From assembly GCF_020736845.1 (NCBI RefSeq), contig NZ_JAFFQR010000008.1:124001-188000 (forward strand): a stretch of DNA of 64,000 nucleotides, given 5' to 3'. A program made the position numbers and the translations under genes. Below, in pieces: positions 56,199-64,000 of the stretch. The first letter of the stretch is position 1. Every line of letters begins with the position of its first letter. A model generated the notes under the pieces. That model saw only the letters and a program-made list of their open reading frames with translations, was not told the origin of the DNA and ran no database searches. The DNA comes from Paenibacillus farraposensis (GTDB lineage: Bacteria; Bacillota; Bacilli; Paenibacillales; Paenibacillaceae).

Positions 56199-56326
56199 GG
56201 CATGATTTCTTCCTGAAAACGGCTGGATATTGTGTACACATTGCGGTAGGATTATAAATTGAAAACTTCTTACATACCCTGCAAAAAATAATGCAGTAAA
56301 TCAATACAAACGGGAGGCTCATCTAC

Positions 56327-57307
56327 ATGTACGATGTAATCATTATTGGTGGCGGGCCATGCGGGCTATCCGCTGCCATCGAATGCAGCCGCAAAGGACT
56401 GCAATCCCTCATTATTGAAAAAAGCAACATTGTTCACTCTATTTTTCTGTACCCGACGAACATGCAATTTTTTAGTACCGCCGAATTACTGGAAATCGGT
56501 GATATTCCGTTCAACACCCCGAACGACAAGCCTTTTCGCCATGAAGCGTTGGCGTATTACCGTAATGTAGCGGCATATTATAATCTCAATATTCAGCATT
56601 ATGAGGAAGCCCGGTCCATTGCTCGTCAGGAAGATGGAACATTTACCGTTCATACGATGACCAAGCGCGGAAAAGCTGAAACGTATTCATCCCGCTATGT
56701 CGTTGTGGCTACAGGATATTTTGATCATCCGAACTATTTGGGTATTCCCGGGGAAGAACTGGATAAAGTCACTCACTATTTCAGCGAAGCTCATCCTTAT
56801 ACAGGAACCCGGGTTACAGTCATCGGCGGCAGCAACTCTGCAGTAGATGCCGCGATGGAACTGGTGCGTGTCGGGGCTACGATTGATATGGTATACCGTC
56901 GTACCGAGCTGTCTCCATACATCAAGCCATGGGTTCGTCCACTGTTCGACAGTATGGTGCAAAAAGGGAAAATTACGCTGCACTTAGGTGCACGCATTAC
57001 GGAAATTCATCCAGATCATGTCGTAGTCACCCCTCTGGAAGCGGAACCGTTCCGAATGGAAAATGACTTTGTGCTGGCACTGACCGGATTCCATCCGGAA
57101 CGAAAACTACTGGAATCCATCGGCGTCCACATGGCAGAGAACCTCGACAAACCGGAATTTGATCCGGCTACGATGGAAACAAATATACCAGGTATATATG
57201 TGGCAGGTGTGATCGCTTCCGGCAGCAATGCCAATGAGGTATTCATTGAAACAGGCCGCTGCCACGGGCGGCAAATTGCCGAGCACATTCAATGCCAAAC
57301 GCATTAA
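56327..57307 (+). CDS. ypdA: YpdA/Bdr, bacillithiol disulfide reductase
   Basis: 326 aa FAD/NADPH-dependent reductase. The FAD motif [16 protein letters not shown] includes the conserved Cys of YpdA (GGGPCG), and the NADPH motif is [16 protein letters not shown]. YpdA regenerates bacillithiol from its disulfide. This fits fosB in the same window. GGGAGG precedes the ATG, and the DUF441 gene follows at once. Confidence 0.93.
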   Translation: MYDVIIIGGGPCGLSAAIECSRKGLQSLIIEKSNIVHSIFLYPTNMQFFSTAELLEIGDIPFNTPNDKPFRHEALAYYRNVAAYYNLNIQHYEEARSIARQEDGTFTVHTMTKRGKAETYSSRYVVVATGYFDHPNYLGIPGEELDKVTHYFSEAHPYTGTRVTVIGGSNSAVDAAMELVRVGATIDMVYRRTELSPYIKPWVRPLFDSMVQKGKITLHLGARITEIHPDHVVVTPLEAEPFRMENDFVLALTGFHPERKLLESIGVHMAENLDKPEFDPATMETNIPGIYVAGVIASGSNANEVFIETGRCHGRQIAEHIQCQTH

Positions 57308-57320
57308 GGAGAACACCCAT

Positions 57321-57764
57321 ATGGATTACAGCTCACTTATTTTACTGGCACTGGCCGGTCTTGGCATTATTAGCGGCAATTCCACGGTGACGATCGCCAT
57401 GGTCGTATTATTGCTTTTACGGGTAACCAGCTTTCACTCGGCCTTCCCCTGGCTTGAAAAGTACGGTTTGACGATCGGAATTATCATTTTGACGATCGGG
57501 GTCATGACTCCGCTGGCCAGCGGAAAAATCAGCATCCAGCAAGTGATGGACTCCTTCCTGCACTGGAAGTCGCTGCTCGCGATTGCCATCGGTATCCTGG
57601 TCGCCTATCTTGGCGGCCGCGGCGTAACGCTGATGTCCGGACAGCCTATCATTGTGACAGGTTTGCTGATCGGGACTGTTATTGGCGTTGCCTTTTTCAA
57701 GGGCGTTCCTGTAGGCCCTCTTATTGCTGCCGGACTGCTGTCTTTGCTGATTGGCCGCTCCTAA
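57321..57764 (+). CDS. DUF441 (YtwI) membrane protein
   Basis: 147 aa, with about four to five membrane helices and the typical [23 protein letters not shown] start. AAGGAG lies about 9 nt upstream of ATG 57321. The family is conserved in Firmicutes without a known function. It sits 13 bp after ypdA. Confidence 0.88.
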   Translation: MDYSSLILLALAGLGIISGNSTVTIAMVVLLLLRVTSFHSAFPWLEKYGLTIGIIILTIGVMTPLASGKISIQQVMDSFLHWKSLLAIAIGILVAYLGGRGVTLMSGQPIIVTGLLIGTVIGVAFFKGVPVGPLIAAGLLSLLIGRS

Positions 57765-57872
57765 ATCCTGGCTTATTCTAGATAAAGAGCAATCTGCATA
57801 TCAGGCTGAATTCAGTCCTGCTTTGTGTTATACTCATATCGCATAATTTGGTAAATGCAGGAGGCTTGACCG

Positions 57873-58385
57873 ATGTCTCGACAATTTGTAACGGAAGCTG
57901 TAATGGTGGCCATATACGGTCAATTGCTTACATCTCCCGCCCCTGTGGAATATATCGTTCCTTATACATCACTGCTAGAGCTGTACGAATTCCAGGATAG
58001 CACGGAGCCTCTTATGGATAATCCGATGGACGATCAGCATGTGAAGCAAAAAGTAAGCGAGCTTATTCATTATTTTGAAGAACCGCTGAATCAGAAAAAA
58101 ATACAGCGTGCCCTTCAGATGCCCTGGGCCAAAAGCCTGCCCATTTTATTCGATGGCAATACCTCGCTCATTGTGATTAATGCGGTTGATACGGCGCACT
58201 ATGGGGAATATTTTGATCCGATTGAAACCGAGCTGGTATTAACAGCCCAGCGTGAAGCATTGCCTATTTTGACAGACCAATTAGACTGGATTCACCGCAT
58301 TATTGAAGCTTCCGTACCTGTTCATGTATATGACATTGACGATTTTGATTTTGCAATCGATGGTCCGATGTTCAACAATCCTTAA
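57873..58385 (+). CDS. Conserved hypothetical protein
   Basis: 170 aa, acidic and soluble by sequence (MSRQFVTEAVMVAIYGQLLTS start). No catalytic motif recognised. CAGGAGG precedes the ATG, and it has its own promoter region and terminator. Its presence as an intact frame with a good ribosome site supports a real gene. Confidence 0.7.
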   Translation: MSRQFVTEAVMVAIYGQLLTSPAPVEYIVPYTSLLELYEFQDSTEPLMDNPMDDQHVKQKVSELIHYFEEPLNQKKIQRALQMPWAKSLPILFDGNTSLIVINAVDTAHYGEYFDPIETELVLTAQREALPILTDQLDWIHRIIEASVPVHVYDIDDFDFAIDGPMFNNP

Positions 58386-58413
58386 CATATGGCATAACTG
58401 CCTTCAACGCAAT

Positions 58414-58475
58414 AAAGCGGCGGAGATATCATTACAGGACCCTTTCCCTGCAACACGATACACCGCCGCTTTTTG
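58414..58475. terminator. Bidirectional terminator
   Basis: AAGCGGCGG (58415-58423) pairs with CCGCCGCTTTTT across a 40-nt loop, between convergent genes. Confidence 0.65.
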
Positions 58476-58520
58476 ATGTTCATAACAACGAATCTGCACA
58501 CCAGATTTAACGCTAAGGCA

Positions 58521-58823
58521 TTAGACTTGCGCTTCTTCCGTATAGGTGTAAATAATGTCGTCATGCTCTTCCAAATACTTGACTTCCAAATGATGCCCCT
58601 TCAGATACCAGTAATCCTGCTGCTCCATATAAAACGTAATACCAGCCGCTTCATGCTGCAATACGGGATGCTGCGGAGGCTCTACGGCAATGCCCAATGA
58701 AAAACCCGGATGTAACCCGCCACCAGAGCTGTAGCGAACAAAAAAACGGATCGAATCTCCACGATTCAAACCAAGCTCCTTCACGTACCACTGTGCCGCA
58801 GGTTCAGTTACCTGTATACTCAT
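58521..58823 (-). CDS. HesB/YneR-family protein
   Basis: 100 aa with the A-type iron-sulfur scaffold fold of YneR: ITEPA-like N-terminus (MSIQVTEPAAQWYVKELGL), SGGGLHPGFSLGIAVE and the end DDIIYTYTEE. The three cluster cysteines of IscA/SufA are missing, as in YneR, so it probably does not bind a cluster the same way. Confidence 0.85.
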   Translation of the reverse strand: MSIQVTEPAAQWYVKELGLNRGDSIRFFVRYSSGGGLHPGFSLGIAVEPPQHPVLQHEAAGITFYMEQQDYWYLKGHHLEVKYLEEHDDIIYTYTEEAQV

Positions 58824-58950
58824 TCGCTATGCTCATCTCCTTGTACAATGACTCCTGTCAACTATATCATAGCACTTTTGAAATGACCACCAACCGTTCT
58901 CCTTTAGCCCGCTTTTTTGCATAAACCATATACATTTCTTTGAAAAAGGT

Positions 58951-58980
58951 TTGACAATTCGCAAAAAAGGGTGTTAAGAT
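58951..58980 (+). promoter_or_regulatory. bmrCD operon promoter
   Basis: TTGACA (58951-58956), 18 nt, TAAGAT (58975-58980). The transcript would carry about a 420-nt leader before bmrC. Confidence 0.8.
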
Positions 58981-59073
58981 TCAACCATACGAGATCTATT
59001 TTGAAATTTATTACAATTTGAACGATGATTTATGTAAAATGAACCCATTATGAAGAGAAAGGGAGTGTTACCG

Positions 59074-59187
59074 GTGCTAAAATTTCACATTGTATTTCGC
59101 CTGCATCTGCACACACAACAACTTTATACCGGAGCATCTCCCCTGTCGCATCTTTCAGAATCGGGCCATTCACACTGTATGGTTTAA
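59074..59187 (+). CDS. BmrB-like leader peptide, 37 aa
   Basis: GTG 59074 with AAAGGGAGTG upstream begins MLKFHIVFRLHLHTQQLYTG; the frame ends at TAA 59185-59187. It lies between the promoter and an intrinsic terminator in front of a BmrCD-type exporter. In B. subtilis, bmrB plays this part: ribosome stalling on it by antibiotics relieves termination. The peptide sequence itself need not be conserved. Confidence 0.6.
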   Translation: MLKFHIVFRLHLHTQQLYTGASPLSHLSESGHSHCMV

Positions 59188-59268
59188 TACGAGTGGTTGT
59201 CTGTGTTTGAGCAGTTTTTCAGTGGTGAGTATGCTGAATGACCTGCGCACTATATGATATTGAGATTT

Positions 59269-59302
59269 AAGGCATATCGTCTGCGGATGGTATGCCTTTT
59301 TT
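59269..59302 (+). terminator. Attenuator/terminator before bmrC
   Basis: AAGGCATA (59269-59276) pairs with TATGCCTT (59291-59298) and runs into TTTTTT. It lies 106 nt upstream of the bmrC start, so transcription must read through it. Confidence 0.8.
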
Positions 59303-59407
59303 GCGCCTGTTTTTCCGGATAAACCCTATGGTAGCAAACCGCAATTGTTTTTTTCAAAATGGCATATAACTCTCGCATGAGCTTGTTACGAAAGGATGGG
59401 ATTCCTC

Positions 59408-61165
59408 TTGTTTTCGGTACTCAAAAATTTAAGCTGGTTTTTTAAAAGAGAACGAAGCCGATACACCATCGGATTGTTTATGCTGATAGTCGTTGGTATT
59501 GTGGAGCTGGCTCCTCCCCGGCTGCTGGGCAGTGCCATTGACGAGATCGTGCGCGGCACGATTTCCTGGTCCTCCCTTTGGCGTTATATTTTTATGATCT
59601 TCGGCATTCTCGTCGTCATCTACTATGTTACGTACATATGGATGCACAAGCTGTTTGGGGGTGCCAATCTGGTGGAACGTCTGCTGCGCACGCGCTTTAT
59701 GAATCATCTGCTGCGGATGACGCCGCCCTTTTTTGAACGCAATCGTACAGGTGACCTGATGGCCCGTGCCACGAACGATCTTCGTTCGGTAGCTAATACA
59801 GCTGGCTTCGGCATGCTGACACTCACCGACTCCACAGTTTACCTGAGTGTTGTACTGATTGCCATGGGCACCCTGATTAGCTGGAAGCTGACACTCGCGG
59901 CGATTCTGCCATTGCCTTTTATCGCGCTCGCCATGAGCATTTACGGTAAAGCCGTCCACGAACGCTACACACTCGCCCAGGATGCATTTGGCGATATGAA
60001 CGACCAGGTGCTGGAATCGGTGGCAGGCATCCGAGTCATTCGCGCCTATGTGCAGGAGCGGATGGATGAAAAGCGCTTTGCTGATATTACCGAGGATGTA
60101 TTTCGCAAAAATTTGGCTGTCGCCCGAATGGACGCCCTTTTTGAGCCGACGATCCGCTTGTGCGTGGGACTTAGTTACGTCATCGCTCTCGGCTATGGTA
60201 TTTATCTCGTCTTTCATAACGATATCACGCTGGGCGAACTGGTCTCCTTTAATATGTACCTGGGGATGATGATTTGGCCGATGTTTGCGATCGGGGAGCT
60301 GATTAACATCATGCAGCGCGGCAGCGCTTCCCTCGACCGGGTTAATGAAACGCTTAATGTTCAGCCAGATGTGCAGGATGTGGCTCACCCCGTGTCGGTT
60401 AACTGTCCTGAGTCCATCACGTTGAATGACGTTACCTTCCGCTATCCCACCTCCACTGTCGATAATTTGTCGCATGTGAGCCTGGAGCTGAAGCGTGGAG
60501 AAACACTGGGCGTTGTTGGGCGAACTGGCAGCGGGAAGTCTACTTTGCTCAAACAACTTCTGCATGAATACCCGATGGGCAGCGGTGATATTTTAATCTC
60601 CGGCACAAGGTTGCAGGATATTGCTGCCGAACAATTACACAGCTGGATCGGCTACGTACCGCAGGAGCAAATTTTGTTTTCCAAATCGGTACGCGAGAAC
60701 ATTCAATTCGGTAAGCCTAATGCACCTGATGACGACATTATGGAAGCTATCCGTACCGCTGCCTTTGATCAGGACTTGAACACCCTGTCCGATGGGCTGG
60801 ATACAATGGTCGGGGAAAAAGGGATCGCCTTGTCCGGCGGTCAGAAACAGCGTGTATCGCTGGCGCGCGCCTTTATCGGTGACCCGGATATTCTGGTGCT
60901 GGACGATGCCCTGTCGGCCGTAGATGCCCGAACGGAAGCACGTATTATTGACAATATCCGGCGTAAGCGCTCGGGTAAAACAACCCTGATCTCCACCCAC
61001 CGTCTTTCGGCTGTTGAACATGCTGACCGGATCGTCGTGCTGGAGCAAGGACGCATTATTGAGGAAGGAACCCACAGCGAGCTGCTTCAGGCTGGCGGCT
61101 GGTACCGGCAGCAGTATAAACGGCAGCAGGTGGAATCTGATCTGACCTCAGGGGAGGTATCCTAA
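59408..61165 (+). CDS. bmrC: Heterodimeric multidrug ABC exporter subunit BmrC
   Basis: 585 aa, the same length as B. subtilis BmrC (YheI), and similar throughout. It has six membrane helices, Walker A GRTGSGKST, signature LSGGQ and Walker B ILVLDDALS, where Asp replaces the catalytic Glu as in BmrC. The start is TTG 59408 (MFSVLKNLSWFFK), matching BmrC, with AAAGGATGGG 7 nt upstream; the ATG at 59396 lies in that ribosome site. Its stop overlaps the bmrD start. Confidence 0.92.
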   Translation: MFSVLKNLSWFFKRERSRYTIGLFMLIVVGIVELAPPRLLGSAIDEIVRGTISWSSLWRYIFMIFGILVVIYYVTYIWMHKLFGGANLVERLLRTRFMNHLLRMTPPFFERNRTGDLMARATNDLRSVANTAGFGMLTLTDSTVYLSVVLIAMGTLISWKLTLAAILPLPFIALAMSIYGKAVHERYTLAQDAFGDMNDQVLESVAGIRVIRAYVQERMDEKRFADITEDVFRKNLAVARMDALFEPTIRLCVGLSYVIALGYGIYLVFHNDITLGELVSFNMYLGMMIWPMFAIGELINIMQRGSASLDRVNETLNVQPDVQDVAHPVSVNCPESITLNDVTFRYPTSTVDNLSHVSLELKRGETLGVVGRTGSGKSTLLKQLLHEYPMGSGDILISGTRLQDIAAEQLHSWIGYVPQEQILFSKSVRENIQFGKPNAPDDDIMEAIRTAAFDQDLNTLSDGLDTMVGEKGIALSGGQKQRVSLARAFIGDPDILVLDDALSAVDARTEARIIDNIRRKRSGKTTLISTHRLSAVEHADRIVVLEQGRIIEEGTHSELLQAGGWYRQQYKRQQVESDLTSGEVS

Positions 61166-63360
61166 TGAAACCCAATATCGGTAAAAGGTTATTCCAGTAT
61201 GCCCTGACGAGCAAAGCAGGTTTTATCGCTGCGCTCATCGCGCTGGCTATCGGGGTAGCCGCCGAGCTGGCCGGACCCTTCATCGCCAAAACGATGATCG
61301 ACGACCATATGCTCGCCATTGAAAAACCATTTTATGAAACAACTCGTACGGACGGCACTGTCAGCTTTGCCGGAACCCACTTTAAGCGTGAAGACCGCTT
61401 TGAAGCCGGGGAGGCCAAAGGTGGCGAAGCGAGAATTTTACAGGTTGGCAAATCCTTTGTCTTTGTGGATGGCTCTGTGCCGGTGGCTGACGGCAACCGT
61501 TCCTTTGCCAACGGTACGCTGACGGTGACACGCGGCTCCGACACCTTCCGCTATGAGGCCAGGGCTTTGTCTGCCGACGAGCTGTACAGCTTTTACAAAC
61601 CGGAAATGCCCGGCATCTTTCAGCTGATTGGCTTGTATTTCTTCTTTTTGATCGTTTCGATCTTTGCCGAGTTTGGCAAAACGTATTGGCTGCAATCCTC
61701 TGCCAACAAGGTTATTCAGAGGCTTCGGCTAGACCTCTACGCGCATATTCAGAGGCTGCCGGTCTACTTTTTTGACAATCTGCCTGCAGGCAAGGTTGTA
61801 TCGCGTGTTACGAATGACACCGAAGCGGTAAAGGATTTGTTCGTAGCTGTACTGTCCAACTTCACCTCAGGCATCGTCACGATGACAGGGGTATATGTTG
61901 CCCTTTTCTTGCTGGACTTCAGACTGGGTCTAATCTCTTTGTTTATTGTGCCGCTGCTGATCCTGTGGATTGTGTTATACCGCAAGGTTGCTACCCGCTA
62001 TAATACGATTATTCGCTCCCGGCTCAGTGAAATCAATGCGATTATCAACGAATCTATTCAAGGGATGTCCATTATTCGCATATTCCGGCATCAAAAACAA
62101 ACGCAAACCGAGTTTGAACAATTAAATGATGACTATATGAAGCATCAGAATAAAATGCTGAATTTGAACGCTTTTACTTCACACAATCTGGTCAATGTGT
62201 TGAGAAACCTCGCCTTCGCGGTCGTGCTGTGGTATTTTGGCTCTGAGGCGCTCGGTACCGCCGCAGGCAGTGCGGTATCGCTTGGCGTTCTGTATGCCTT
62301 CGTTGATGTGCTGGGACGACTGTTCCAGCCTATGACAGGCATGGTCAACCAACTCGCCGTACTGGATACGTCCATCGTATCCTCTGGACGGGTATTTGAA
62401 CTGATGGATGAAACCGGAGAGCCCGTGACAGACGGAACGATGCCGCGCTACAAAGGTCAGGTAGAGTTTAATGACGTATCCTTTGCCTACAAAAAGGATG
62501 ATGTGCTTAAACATATTTCCTTTACAGCACAGCCGGGTCAAACCGTAGCCCTTGTCGGACATACCGGATCAGGTAAAAGCTCCATTATTAATCTGCTGTT
62601 CCGCTTCTATGATCCGCAAAAAGGAACGATCACCATTGACGGAACGCCTGTCAAGGATATCCCCAAGCAGTGGCTGCGCCATCATATGGGCATTGTTCTA
62701 CAGGACCCGTATTTATTCGCGGGGACCATAGCCTCGAACGTCAGTCTCGGGGACAGCCGAATCACTAGAGAGCAGGTGGAAAAAGCGCTGCGTGACGTCG
62801 GAGCCGACAGGCTGCTGGCACATCTGCCGCAAGGCTTTGATGAACCTGTTATTGAAAAAGGCAGCACCTTATCCGCAGGGCAACGCCAGCTTATTTCCTT
62901 TGCCCGCGCCCTGGCCTTCGACCCGGCTATTTTGATTCTGGATGAGGCCACAGCCAATATTGATACTGAAACGGAGGCGCTCATCCAATCTGCGCTTGAG
63001 GTACTGAAAAAGGGCCGCACAACCTTTATCATTGCTCACCGTTTGTCGACCATTCGCAGTGCGGATCAAATTTTGGTGCTGCATCGGGGTGAAATTGTTG
63101 AACGTGGCAGTCATGACGAGCTTATGGCGCAAGGCGGTCGCTATTTCCAAATGTATCAGCTTCAATCAGGAACAGTTGGAACAGATGCAGCCTCATCGCC
63201 TGCTGCACTATCTGTGCAGGGTGACCCGCTTGCCGGGAAAAATACGGTAGCAGCCATGGCTACAGTTTCCGAAAAATCCGACAACCGGGCGGGTTCCAGC
63301 GCTGCGCAGAAAGCCGATTCGGGTCAAACCGGCCCAGGCTTGGCTGGCGGAAACGCTTAG
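61165..63360 (+). CDS. bmrD: Heterodimeric multidrug ABC exporter subunit BmrD
   Basis: 731 aa partner of BmrC. It has the large extracytoplasmic insert between the first two helices typical of BmrD (residues about 55-145), Walker A GHTGSGKSS, signature LSAGQ and a complete Walker B Glu (ILILDEATA). Together with BmrC it exports drugs using one active ATP site. It is about 58 residues longer than the Bacillus protein because of an Ala/Ser/Gly-rich C-terminal tail. The ATG overlaps the bmrC stop (TAATG). Confidence 0.92.
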   Translation: MKPNIGKRLFQYALTSKAGFIAALIALAIGVAAELAGPFIAKTMIDDHMLAIEKPFYETTRTDGTVSFAGTHFKREDRFEAGEAKGGEARILQVGKSFVFVDGSVPVADGNRSFANGTLTVTRGSDTFRYEARALSADELYSFYKPEMPGIFQLIGLYFFFLIVSIFAEFGKTYWLQSSANKVIQRLRLDLYAHIQRLPVYFFDNLPAGKVVSRVTNDTEAVKDLFVAVLSNFTSGIVTMTGVYVALFLLDFRLGLISLFIVPLLILWIVLYRKVATRYNTIIRSRLSEINAIINESIQGMSIIRIFRHQKQTQTEFEQLNDDYMKHQNKMLNLNAFTSHNLVNVLRNLAFAVVLWYFGSEALGTAAGSAVSLGVLYAFVDVLGRLFQPMTGMVNQLAVLDTSIVSSGRVFELMDETGEPVTDGTMPRYKGQVEFNDVSFAYKKDDVLKHISFTAQPGQTVALVGHTGSGKSSIINLLFRFYDPQKGTITIDGTPVKDIPKQWLRHHMGIVLQDPYLFAGTIASNVSLGDSRITREQVEKALRDVGADRLLAHLPQGFDEPVIEKGSTLSAGQRQLISFARALAFDPAILILDEATANIDTETEALIQSALEVLKKGRTTFIIAHRLSTIRSADQILVLHRGEIVERGSHDELMAQGGRYFQMYQLQSGTVGTDAASSPAALSVQGDPLAGKNTVAAMATVSEKSDNRAGSSAAQKADSGQTGPGLAGGNA

Positions 63361-63427
63361 TCCCGTTTGTCCCGCTTAGCTGAAATAAGCAACATTGCTT
63401 TGGATCATGAACAAGCATGATCCATAC

Positions 63428-63476
63428 AAAAAAAACAGCACGTTTCCATTATATAGGAAATGTGCCGGTTTTTTTG
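63428..63476. terminator. Bidirectional terminator
   Basis: ACAGCACGTTTCC pairs with GGAAATGTGCCGGT, with A8 on one side and T7 on the other, between bmrD and the SLH gene. Confidence 0.85.
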
Positions 63477-63508
63477 TATAGCTGCATGCTTTAAACCCGC
63501 TACAAGCT

Positions 63509-64000
63509 TTATTTGGTTATCAGTGTACTTGTCCCTATGGGCGGCGTTACGGTTCCTTTAACCTCTTTGAGCGTAACCTTATATTTTTTGTCCACCAATG
63601 TACTTGTGTGGGTATCTGTAATGACCTGGATATTCATTTCCCCCGGCTTTGGACTTGTCAGCTTGTAGTAAATTACTGCATTCGTATCATCTACGTAGTC
63701 GATGTGATCCACTTCAATGCCGTAACCCGGATTAGGGGCCTGCAAGCGGGTAATAGTTACTTTGTTTTGATGGTCATTTGCTTTCTCAATGCTCATGCTA
63801 ATACCGTTTTGCTGAACAGAATCTGAAGGCTCGGCCGGATTTTCAGGAGCGGCTTCAACCGGTTTATGATTTTGTACAAACCCAATTGCATGATAGACCA
63901 TCTCCGCTGCCTCCATTCGAGTTACTTTGCGATCCGGGCTAAAGTTGCTGTATTTGTCCAGTTTTGCAATTTTAGTAAATAGCAGGAATTGAATTGCTTC
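63509..64000 (-). CDS. SLH-domain surface protein, C-terminal part (5' end outside window)
   Basis: The minus-strand frame is open to the window edge. The first part (FTKIAKLDKYSNFSPDRKVTRMEAAEMVYHAIGFV) is the end of an S-layer homology domain, which anchors proteins to cell-wall polymers. A short Pro/Glu linker follows, then a C-terminal domain of about 100 residues rich in beta strands (VTITRLQAPNPGYGIEVDHIDYV), possibly PrcB-like. Function beyond surface attachment is unknown. Confidence 0.8.
   Translation of the reverse strand, partial: EAIQFLLFTKIAKLDKYSNFSPDRKVTRMEAAEMVYHAIGFVQNHKPVEAAPENPAEPSDSVQQNGISMSIEKANDHQNKVTITRLQAPNPGYGIEVDHIDYVDDTNAVIYYKLTSPKPGEMNIQVITDTHTSTLVDKKYKVTLKEVKGTVTPPIGTSTLITK

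Noticed and set aside
59429..60565. Minus-strand frame of 378 codons inside bmrC
   Set aside because: Antisense to a conserved transporter; no ribosome site or family likeness.

Overview
The window looks like chromosomal DNA of a Paenibacillus of the polymyxa group. The support is indirect: low-to-moderate GC, strong AGGAGG-type ribosome binding sites, frequent TTG/GTG starts, bacillithiol-linked genes (fosB, ypdA), the alsSD butanediol pair, a Spo0E-like protein, DivIVA/GpsB and YneR families, and a BmrCD-type transporter. A homologue of the Bacillus replication terminator protein Rtp (19114-19476) hints that the region may lie near the replication terminus. No rRNA or tRNA genes were seen.

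Layout. 1-2.0 kb: end of alsS, then alsD. 2.1-6.0 kb: a broken intracellular protease gene, a truncated MATE pump, fosB, a kinase-fold phosphotransferase and glutamate racemase. 6.3-25.7 kb: housekeeping and redox genes, including azoR, a lactonase, an OsmC protein, niaP, an SRAP protein, gnd, zwf, a YodB-like HxlR regulator with a nearby nitroreductase, an Rrf2 regulator, rtp, hrpB and gluQ. 25.8-42.6 kb: a complete type I-C CRISPR-Cas island. It has cas3-cas5-cas8c-cas7-cas4-cas1-cas2 on the minus strand and four arrays (11, 17, 6 and 10 repeats) with copies of one leader. A decayed arabinanase, a decayed IS3-type element and an SDR gene lie among the arrays. 42.6-52.9 kb: a divergent type VII secretion locus (esaB, essC, two small T7SS-associated genes, a WXG100 protein) joined to a membrane kinase, a VWA protein and a PP2C-like phosphatase. 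53.3-58.8 kb: L,D-transpeptidase, RsgA-type GTPase, a broken ArsR-DUF2087 regulator, ypdA and small conserved genes. 59-63.4 kb: a bmrC-bmrD heterodimeric multidrug ABC exporter behind a leader peptide and an intrinsic terminator. The window ends inside an SLH-domain protein.

The most striking find is at 36.07-36.27 kb, upstream of the cas operon. A degenerate CRISPR repeat lies on the strand opposite to the arrays. It has its own promoter-like sequence and is followed by a short spacer-like segment and an intrinsic terminator. The first 18 nt of that segment match a site about 140 bp away in 17 of 18 positions. The only mismatch is at position 6, which type I Cascade does not read, and the site is flanked by CTC, a type I-C-like PAM. 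The site covers the likely promoter of the gene that precedes cas3. This is the layout of a CreR/CreA guide: a crRNA-like RNA that makes Cascade a repressor of its own locus or of a guarding toxin. Neither function has been tested here.

Two other regulatory circuits can be read from the sequence. One is a leader-peptide attenuator in front of bmrCD. The other is a shared operator motif, TTACTWTTNGTAW, at the YodB-like regulator and at the nitroreductase.
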